Source: Peptococcaceae bacterium (GTDB lineage: Bacteria > Bacillota > Peptococcia > Peptococcales > Peptococcaceae). From it: a stretch of DNA of 64,000 nt. A model generated the notes under the pieces. The model saw nothing but the letters and a program-made list of their open reading frames with translations. It ran no database searches and was not told the DNA's origin. A program made the translations under genes and the position numbers. Below are positions 58,966-64,000 of this stretch, piece by piece. Position 1 is the first letter of the stretch; each line of letters begins with the position of its first letter. The DNA lies in contig JAFQEO010000016.1 in assembly GCA_017399005.1 (NCBI GenBank), positions 1 through 64,000 on the forward strand, written 5' to 3'.

Positions 58966-60039
58966 ATGGAATTTATGTCTGCTAGAGAGGCTGCCGATAA
59001 ATGGGGTATTTCGCAAAGACGAGTTGCGGTTCTTTGCTCTGCAAACCGAATAGATAACGCGACTATGGTCGGTAATATGTGGATTATTCCTGCTGATGCA
59101 GAGAAACCGATAGATGCAAGAAGTATAAGACATAATAAAAAAAGCGAAGAAAAAAATGTAAAACCTTTTTTGAAATGGGCAGGTGGCAAAGGGCAGCTGC
59201 TTAAAGAAATTGAATATTATTATCCGTTTTCAGAAGGAAATATTACGAAATATGCAGAGCCATTCGTTGGCGGTGGTGCTGTTTTATTTGATATTCTAGG
59301 GAAATACGAACTGGAAGAAGTCTATATCAGTGATATTAATACAGAACTTATCAATACGTACTGTACGATTCGTGATGATATAGACTCTTTAATTGAACTG
59401 CTGCATGATATGCAGAATGATTTTGTTCCTATGGATACAGACAGTCGTAAAGTATATTATATGCAAAAACGTGATCGTTTCAATGAACTGAAAATCAGTG
59501 GAACTGAAGATAACAATACGGAGAAAGCGGCTCTGATGATATTTTTAAATAAAACCTGTTTTAATGGTTTGTTTCGGGTAAATAAAAAAGGTTTATTTAA
59601 TGTTCCGATGGGGGCATATAAAAATCCGATGATTTGTGATGAAAGTAATCTTCGGGCGGTATCTGAAAAATTACAAAGGGTTACCATTGTGCGTGGGGAT
59701 TATAAAGATTCGGCAGATTTTATTGATGAAAATACATTTGTCTATTTTGATCCGCCATATCGACCAATTACAAATACAGCGAGTTTCACTGCATACACAG
59801 AAACAGAATTTAACGATGAAAAGCAGATCGAGCTTGCACGATTTGTTGATGATATGCACCAGAAAGGTGCAAAGGTTGTAATTAGTAATTCCGATCCAAA
59901 GAACTCAAATACTGAGGATGATTTCTTTGATATTATCTACTCTGCGCATAGAATTAAGCGAGTCGAGGCCACAAGAATGATTAATAGTAAAAGTGAAGCA
60001 AGAGGAAAGATAAAAGAACTTTTAATATCAAATTTTTAG
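58966..60039 (+). CDS. Dam-family adenine methyltransferase (M.DpnII-like, GATC) with N-terminal HTH
   Basis: A 357-residue alpha-class N6-adenine methyltransferase. Residues 1-55 form a MerR/excisionase-like HTH (FMSAREAADKWGISQRRVAVLCSANRID). The catalytic part has KPFLKWAGGKGQLLKEI (SAM motif I), YAEPFVGGGAVLFDIL, NKTCFNGLFRVNKKGLFNVPMG (a Dam/DpnIIA hallmark), and VYFDPPYRPIT (DPPY motif IV). Its natural target is very likely GATC, as for M.DpnII. It protects host DNA from the nuclease encoded next. The extra HTH is absent from classical DpnIIA and may autoregulate the operon. TGGAGG fixes ATG 58966. Confidence 0.9.
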   Translation: MEFMSAREAADKWGISQRRVAVLCSANRIDNATMVGNMWIIPADAEKPIDARSIRHNKKSEEKNVKPFLKWAGGKGQLLKEIEYYYPFSEGNITKYAEPFVGGGAVLFDILGKYELEEVYISDINTELINTYCTIRDDIDSLIELLHDMQNDFVPMDTDSRKVYYMQKRDRFNELKISGTEDNNTEKAALMIFLNKTCFNGLFRVNKKGLFNVPMGAYKNPMICDESNLRAVSEKLQRVTIVRGDYKDSADFIDENTFVYFDPPYRPITNTASFTAYTETEFNDEKQIELARFVDDMHQKGAKVVISNSDPKNSNTEDDFFDIIYSAHRIKRVEATRMINSKSEARGKIKELLISNF

Positions 60040-60050
60040 GGGGCGTTAAT

Positions 60051-61007
60051 ATGATAATAGAGAAAAACATTGAAAAACTAGCTAGTAATTTTGAAAGTAA
60101 TTTATTAGATACAAATCGTGGCTATAATTACTATATTGATTGGTCAAATATAGATGGCTATCAAAAATATGAAATTGAACTTCATGCAATGGATACTTTA
60201 ATTGGAAAAAATGATGAAGAATTTTTTATTGCTTTTAAGAATTTAATAAAAAAATTACCTACAATAATTGAAGTATTTCCATACTTATTTGCTTTAGCAA
60301 AAGCAGAAGCCAATAAAGTTCGGAAAAATTCAGTTTTAAAAATAGTAGGTAGCGATATAGATAGTGACGACTTTCAAATATATTCTTTTAATGCAAGCAA
60401 ATTGCCCGAAACTATTACTGATGAAATAGTATTGAAGTATTTTAGTTTTTTTGAACAAATGGGGTTAAAAACATTATACCAAAATTTAATTGAGAAAAGT
60501 ACACAGGATTATATAGTGGGTGTTTTGGTTGGCAGTGACTCTAACGGACGGAAGAATAGAGGCGGAGAGGCATTTGAACTAGCCTGTCAGCCTATTATTG
60601 AAGCAATATGCGAAAGAAATGGAATAGAACTAATTATACAGAAAAAATTTGAAACATTAAAGGACTTTGGGCTTGATATTAGTGATGACATTGCTAATAG
60701 GAAAGCAGATTTTATTTTATTAGATTCAAAAACTAAAAAGTGTATGAATATTGAGGTTAATTTCTTTAATGGAGGGGGATCTAAGCCAGAAGAAATAATA
60801 GATTCATATATAAATCGTCAGGCAGATCTCGCATTAAATAACATTGGATTTGTACTAATAACGGATGGAAAGTGCTGGAAAGGCATTACTAATCAGTTAT
60901 ACAAAGGTTTTAGACATTTGGAATATTTAATGAATTTTAGATTAGCTAAATCAGGTATGCTTGAAAAAATAATCATAAAAGAATTTGGGGAAACAGTAAA
61001 TGGTTAA
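60051..61007 (+). CDS. DpnII-like type II restriction endonuclease (GATC)
   Basis: A 318-residue restriction enzyme similar to the DpnII/MboI family. N-terminal NYYIDWSNIDGYQKYEIELHAMDTLIGKND, the VGSDSNGRKNRGGEAFELACQPIIEAI segment and the catalytic-type region IANRKADFILLDSKTKKCMNIEVNFFNGGGSKPEEIIDSY (D-x13-E-V-N, a PD-(D/E)XK variant) are the main marks. It cleaves unmethylated GATC, by family knowledge. GGGGGCG precedes the ATG, 11 bases after the methyltransferase. The gene is noticeably AT-rich compared with the window, which suggests horizontal transfer. It overlaps the next gene by 8 bases. Confidence 0.85.
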   Translation: MIIEKNIEKLASNFESNLLDTNRGYNYYIDWSNIDGYQKYEIELHAMDTLIGKNDEEFFIAFKNLIKKLPTIIEVFPYLFALAKAEANKVRKNSVLKIVGSDIDSDDFQIYSFNASKLPETITDEIVLKYFSFFEQMGLKTLYQNLIEKSTQDYIVGVLVGSDSNGRKNRGGEAFELACQPIIEAICERNGIELIIQKKFETLKDFGLDISDDIANRKADFILLDSKTKKCMNIEVNFFNGGGSKPEEIIDSYINRQADLALNNIGFVLITDGKCWKGITNQLYKGFRHLEYLMNFRLAKSGMLEKIIIKEFGETVNG

Positions 61008-61746
61008 GAAAATTACCAAATGGGAACCGGAAGATTTTGAACTGGAAATGACAACACACTGGTCTTTTCCAAAACGTGGTGACTGGGCGACTCACGATGC
61101 AAAATGGCGTGGAAACTGGTCACCATATATTCCTCGAAATATTCTGCTCCGCTATTCAAAAGAGAACGACTTGGTTCTCGATCAGTTTGCAGGTGGTGGC
61201 ACAACCCTTGTAGAAGCAAAATTATTAAACCGAAATATTATTGGCGTGGATGTAAATGATGTAGCTCTTGCTCGTTGCAAAGAGAAAACTGCATTTGAAC
61301 GCGAAGGTGTAAATGGTAAAGTATATCTCCATAAAGGCGATGCCCGAAATCTTGATTTTGTGCCAAATGATAGTATTGATTTAATTTGCACGCACCCTCC
61401 ATATGCAAATATTATTCAATATAGCGAAGATATCCCTGAAGACTTATCATTGCTGAAAATAAATGATTTTCTTGAAGAAATGAAAAAGGTTGCAGCGGAA
61501 AGCTATCGTGTTTTGAAAAAGGACAAGTTCTGTGCAGTTCTTATGGGTGATACTCGTCAGAAAGGACATATGATTCCCATGTCTTTTGATGTCATGCGTA
61601 TTTTTGAGGAAGCTGGGTTTAAACTGAAAGAACTGATTATAAAAGAACAACACAACTGCAAGGCAACTGGATACTGGAAAACTAATAGTGTGAAATATAA
61701 CTTTTTGTTAATAGCACACGAGTATCTGTTTGTGTTTAGAAAATAA
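61000..61746 (+). CDS. second DNA methyltransferase with THPPY motif
   Basis: A 248-residue amino-methyltransferase. Motif order is beta-class-like or permuted: an N-terminal target part (TTHWSFPKRGDWATHDAKWRGNWSPYIPRN), SAM motif I LDQFAGGGTTLVEAKLLNRNIIGVDVN, and catalytic motif IV THPPYANIIQYS in place of DPPY. It then has SYRVLKKDKFCAVLMGD and a C-terminal helix. DpnII operons normally carry DpnA, a DPPY single-strand methylase. This protein is a different subtype (resembling TRM11-like or N4/N6 methylases), so it may replace DpnA. It starts within the nuclease gene, so the two are translationally coupled. Confidence 0.82.
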   Translation: MVKKITKWEPEDFELEMTTHWSFPKRGDWATHDAKWRGNWSPYIPRNILLRYSKENDLVLDQFAGGGTTLVEAKLLNRNIIGVDVNDVALARCKEKTAFEREGVNGKVYLHKGDARNLDFVPNDSIDLICTHPPYANIIQYSEDIPEDLSLLKINDFLEEMKKVAAESYRVLKKDKFCAVLMGDTRQKGHMIPMSFDVMRIFEEAGFKLKELIIKEQHNCKATGYWKTNSVKYNFLLIAHEYLFVFRK

Positions 61747-61757
61747 GGAGTAATACT

Positions 61758-62189
61758 ATGAAATTGGTAAAGATGATTCCTGAAATACTTATGGGGATAG
61801 GCGCTACACTAGTAATATGTCTATTTTTAACTATTTCAATTGGTTCTTCATTTGGTTTAGATGATTATCAAAAATTATTTGTTTATATAGCTTTTGCGTT
61901 ATCATTTGAGTTCCTTGTTATTTCTTTTTTGAAAGAATTAAAGGTATATGCAAAGAATAACAAGGTGTTTATTTTAATAGTTAGTGTATTTATAGCTATA
62001 TGTTATGCGGATTTGCGTTTCGTAGTGTTTTCCAATGCAATACAATTTGAAGATTTTGGAACTGCAATAATTCTTGCACTTGGTTTTATACCACTTTTCT
62101 TTGAAGAACGCATTGAAGAAATCAAAATAACAAAAAAAGCAAATAAATTTATTGCAAGGAATCTTAATTGTAGACATAGTAAAAATTAG
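61758..62189 (+). CDS. small AT-rich membrane protein in R-M operon
   Basis: A 143-residue protein with four hydrophobic segments (MGIGATLVICLFLTISIG, FVYIAFALSFEFLVISFL, VFILIVSVFIAICYADL, FGTAIILALGFIPLFF) and a basic C-terminal tail (RIEEIKITKKANKFIARNLN). AAGGAG precedes the ATG, 11 bases after the methyltransferase stop. Base composition matches the R-M genes, so it travelled with them. No family was recognised. A membrane effector in a defence island is conceivable but unsupported. Confidence 0.6.
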   Translation: MKLVKMIPEILMGIGATLVICLFLTISIGSSFGLDDYQKLFVYIAFALSFEFLVISFLKELKVYAKNNKVFILIVSVFIAICYADLRFVVFSNAIQFEDFGTAIILALGFIPLFFEERIEEIKITKKANKFIARNLNCRHSKN

Positions 62190-62200
62190 GAGGCAGTAGT

Positions 62201-62887
62201 ATGTCAAAAGGATTAGTTTACATACTTACAAACCCTTGCCTTGATGGATGGGTTAAAATAGGTATGACAGAACGTAATGATATTGAAAAACGATTGCAGG
62301 AATTGAATTCACCTACAAATATCCCGTTATCATATCGTTGTTATGCTGTTTATGAAGTGGAAAATCCACTCGAAGTTGAAAAAAGAATACATAGCATCAT
62401 TGATAGAGTGGATAATTCATTACACGCAAGAGAACAATTGAACAATGGCAGAATCAGAGAACGTGAGTTTTTTAAGATTTCTCCTGAAACAGCGTATGGT
62501 ATTTTTAAGGATATTGCAAGTTTGCGTGGAGATACGAACAAACTGAAGCTTTACGCACCTACACTCGAACAATCTCAAGAACAAGAGATTGCAGAAAGAA
62601 AAACAAAGCGTTCTAACAATTCATTTAAACTGTTAAACATTGCTGTTGGAGAAGAAATTGCATTTTTATATGATGATGCAGTTACAGCAAGGGTATTAAA
62701 CGATAAAAACCAAGTTGAATATAACGGGGATAGTTATTCAGTGACTAAATTAGCGTGTAAATTGTTAATCGAAAGATACGGATGGTCGGAAAATTTGCAT
62801 GTCAATGGTTGGATGTATTTCACAAAAGGGGGAATTTCACTAAGCGATTTACGTGATAGTATTGAAAGTGAAATGGGCGAAGATTAA
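62201..62887 (+). CDS. GIY-YIG nuclease-like (T5orf172) protein
   Basis: A 228-residue protein. The N-terminal ~110 residues have the T5orf172/MUG113 form of GIY-YIG: GLVYILTNPCLDGWVKIGMTER (the Y-I-L...K-I-G strand pair), IEKRLQELNSPTNIPLSYRCYAVYEVENPLEVEKRIHSII and EREFFKISPETAYGIFKDI, with the usual Arg and Glu. The C-terminal part (DDAVTARVLNDKNQVEYNGDSYSVTKLACKLL...HVNGWMYFTKGG) resembles a DUF4357-type domain. Such proteins are DNA-associated and common in R-M islands. AGGAGG precedes the ATG. It is the last gene of the AT-rich block. Confidence 0.82.
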   Translation: MSKGLVYILTNPCLDGWVKIGMTERNDIEKRLQELNSPTNIPLSYRCYAVYEVENPLEVEKRIHSIIDRVDNSLHAREQLNNGRIREREFFKISPETAYGIFKDIASLRGDTNKLKLYAPTLEQSQEQEIAERKTKRSNNSFKLLNIAVGEEIAFLYDDAVTARVLNDKNQVEYNGDSYSVTKLACKLLIERYGWSENLHVNGWMYFTKGGISLSDLRDSIESEMGED

Positions 62888-62951
62888 TCAGTATTAAAAA
62901 AGGGAATAGTTGCGGCAAAGAGAAAAATTGTTTAAAATAATTTGCTGAAAA

Positions 62952-62982
62952 TTCACTAGCAGCATACTTTGCAGCTAGTGAA
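62952..62982. promoter_or_regulatory. TTCACTAGC / GCTAGTGAA hairpin in gene-free gap
   Basis: Perfect nine-base stem, 13-base loop, no T run. The 323-base gap 62888-63210 otherwise holds a small CCATTC/GAATGG hairpin near 63030, a terminator and the promoter of the next gene. No gene is seen. Confidence 0.4.
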
Positions 62983-63082
62983 ATACATAATAAATCGAAC
63001 TTCTCTTATTGTTACAAAACAACAACCATTCTTCTAATGAATGGCTAGAGTTAGTACTAAAAGCATTAATCTAAGCTGAATT

Positions 63083-63120
63083 AAGACCCGGAGGGAGATA
63101 AATCCTTCTCCGGGTCTTTT
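63083..63120 (+). terminator. strong terminator after R-M block
   Basis: Stem AAGACCCGGAG / CTCCGGGTCTT with T residues. It is more GC-rich than the preceding genes and lies ~200 bases after the GIY-YIG stop. Confidence 0.85.
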
Positions 63121-63145
63121 GCTTTCTTTTATTGGAGTAAAATCG

Positions 63146-63174
63146 TTGAATTCTGTTTGAATATCAAGTACAAT
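63146..63174 (+). promoter_or_regulatory. promoter of hypothetical gene at 63211
   Basis: TTGAAT, a 17-base spacer and TACAAT. The expected RNA start (~63181) rules out an upstream ATG at 63157. Confidence 0.6.
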
Positions 63175-63210
63175 AAAAGCAAAGAGTCTTTGAAGGGAGT
63201 GACAGGCTGG

Positions 63211-63654
63211 ATGACTGAAAAAAACAGGAATAATCTGTTTTATGTATGCTCTCTAATTGAGTTTATTGCGAGAAAGACGTTAAACAAAAGAGGAAAAGTG
63301 GTAGAGGCTCTCAGTGCAGCCGGCATCCGGAAACAGCTTCAGGATGCGGATGTGAATCACAGCCTTTCTTTTGAACAGGTGAGTGATGAAGTGATTGAAG
63401 CCTATCACATTGAAAACGGTGATTTTGACACGATTAGCAATTGTGAATACAGCATCCCAAGCTGTACAGATATCGGGAAACTCTATACGATTCTGATTGC
63501 AGAATGCAGTGAAGAGGGAAAAGAAGCGGAGGAGCTGGAAAAAATATTCAAGTCGTTTATCAGCGATGAGATTTCCGATTTCCGTACAGGTCTGTATTAT
63601 CAGAATCCGGATTACCTGAAGTGGTCTTACAAGGAAGGCTGTCTGCTGGCTTAA
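63211..63654 (+). CDS. hypothetical helical protein
   Basis: A 147-residue soluble protein that starts NRNNLFYVCSLIEFIARKTLNKRGKVVEALSAAGIRKQLQDADVNHSLSFEQVSDEVIEAYHIENGDF. The first half is helical, with a pattern seen in small proteins encoded beside toxin-antitoxin or effector genes. The second half is acidic (EEGKEAEELEKIFKSFISDEISDF). GAAGGGAG lies 11 bases before ATG 63211. I do not recognise a named family. Base composition is back to that of the main chromosome. Confidence 0.6.
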   Translation: MTEKNRNNLFYVCSLIEFIARKTLNKRGKVVEALSAAGIRKQLQDADVNHSLSFEQVSDEVIEAYHIENGDFDTISNCEYSIPSCTDIGKLYTILIAECSEEGKEAEELEKIFKSFISDEISDFRTGLYYQNPDYLKWSYKEGCLLA

Positions 63655-63685
63655 AACAATGCAATTCATATACTGGTATATTGTG

Positions 63686-63711
63686 ATATGCAGCTCTCGG
63701 GCTGCATATTT
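63686..63711 (+). terminator. weak terminator-like hairpin
   Basis: Stem ATATGCAGC / GCTGCATAT with a six-base loop and only three T residues after it. Confidence 0.5.
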
Positions 63712-63752
63712 GCGTAAATAGAACAACAGAACGAAAGGGGGAGCAAATTATC

Positions 63753-64000
63753 ATGATTCATTCCTTTCCGCCGGTGATTGATAAAAACTGCCGTATACTT
63801 GTTTTAGGCTCTATGCCCAGCGTGGTTTCGCTGGAACGGCAGCAGTATTACGGGCACAAACAGAATTATTTCTGGCCTATGATGTATGCCATTTTTGATG
63901 AGCCGTACAGCGATGACTTTGAACAGAAAAAACAGATGCTTCTGCGCCATCAGATTGCTCTGTGGGATGTGCTGGCCAGCTGCGAGCGGGAGGGCAGTCT
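63753..64000 (+). CDS. DNA-deoxyinosine / uracil-DNA glycosylase family protein, 5' part
   Basis: The gene runs off the right edge after 82 codons. The visible part, IHSFPPVIDKNCRILVLGSMPSVVSLERQQYYGHKQNYFWPMMYAIF, has the UDG-superfamily signature Leu-Gly-Ser-Met-Pro-Ser...Leu-x4-Tyr-Tyr-x-His-x2-Asn-x-Phe-Trp. That is typical of the bacterial deoxyinosine glycosylase group. A further conserved segment, RHQIALWDVLASCEREGS, follows. It excises deaminated bases. AAAGGGGGAG precedes ATG 63753. The catalytic C-terminal motifs lie beyond the window. Confidence 0.85.
   Translation, partial: MIHSFPPVIDKNCRILVLGSMPSVVSLERQQYYGHKQNYFWPMMYAIFDEPYSDDFEQKKQMLLRHQIALWDVLASCEREGS

Overview
The window looks like chromosomal DNA from an anaerobic member of the Bacillota outside the Bacilli (Clostridia or Negativicutes; I cannot decide which). 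The reasons are a class A RNase P RNA, spore-lineage genes (SpoIIP, a SpoIVFA-like protein, YIEGIA with its partner, a GerMN-like lipoprotein), an anaerobe-type hybrid cluster protein, an ACT/UPF0210 pair, strong AGGAGG ribosome sites and U-tracted intrinsic terminators. Most genes have moderate GC. The restriction-modification block at 58.9-62.9 kb is clearly richer in AT.

Layout. 1-3.5 kb is accessory, phage-like DNA: the 3' end of a DnaD-like replisome organizer, a possible ComK-like protein, a divergent Xre regulator with operator-like sites, a broken PD-(D/E)XK transposase tail, a five-unit 20-bp repeat array, a DUF1659/DUF2922 pair and an M15 peptidase. 3.6-15.2 kb is housekeeping: rnpB, a YibE/F-nth-rnhA run, tatA, an AEC carrier, ACT plus UPF0210, an iron-type dehydrogenase, purC, and a Crp/Fnr regulator next to hcp. 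15.2-16.0 kb is a type III toxin-antitoxin locus (ToxN/AbiQ-like toxin preceded by three 36-37-nt RNA repeats). 16-24.6 kb holds an MBL hydrolase, an aminotransferase, a promoter-terminator small RNA or leader, yebC, a spoIIP-YIEGIA-cap operon, a small membrane gene with LexA-like boxes in its promoter, and a GerMN-like lipoprotein.

24.7-41 kb carries an M29 aminopeptidase and a lipoprotein hydrolase, a plsC-recQ-AI2E-pheA operon, a SpoIVFA-like protein, a small siroheme-type reductase, a NUDIX-MutY fusion, a dihydrouridine synthase, and hisS-aspS. 41-49.9 kb carries Uma2, an AbrB-glycosyltransferase operon, and a BlaI repressor followed by two long duplicated M56 (BlaR1-like) sensors without a penicillin-binding domain, then a GNAT enzyme. 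50-53.8 kb is a reverse-strand iron/heme-type ABC transporter preceded by a heme-pathway-like radical SAM gene. 54-58.8 kb is a VWA-MoxR-LRR operon. 59-62.9 kb is a DpnII-like (GATC) restriction-modification operon with an unusual second methyltransferase, a membrane protein and a GIY-YIG protein. The right edge cuts a deoxyinosine/uracil-DNA glycosylase gene.

Themes are DNA repair of oxidised or deaminated bases (nth, NUDIX-MutY, the glycosylase, recQ), mobile-element defence or stability (type III TA, DpnII-like R-M), nitrosative/redox response (Crp/Fnr with hcp) and envelope or spore-lineage functions. All calls come from reading the sequence. No database search was run, so family names are recognition-based.
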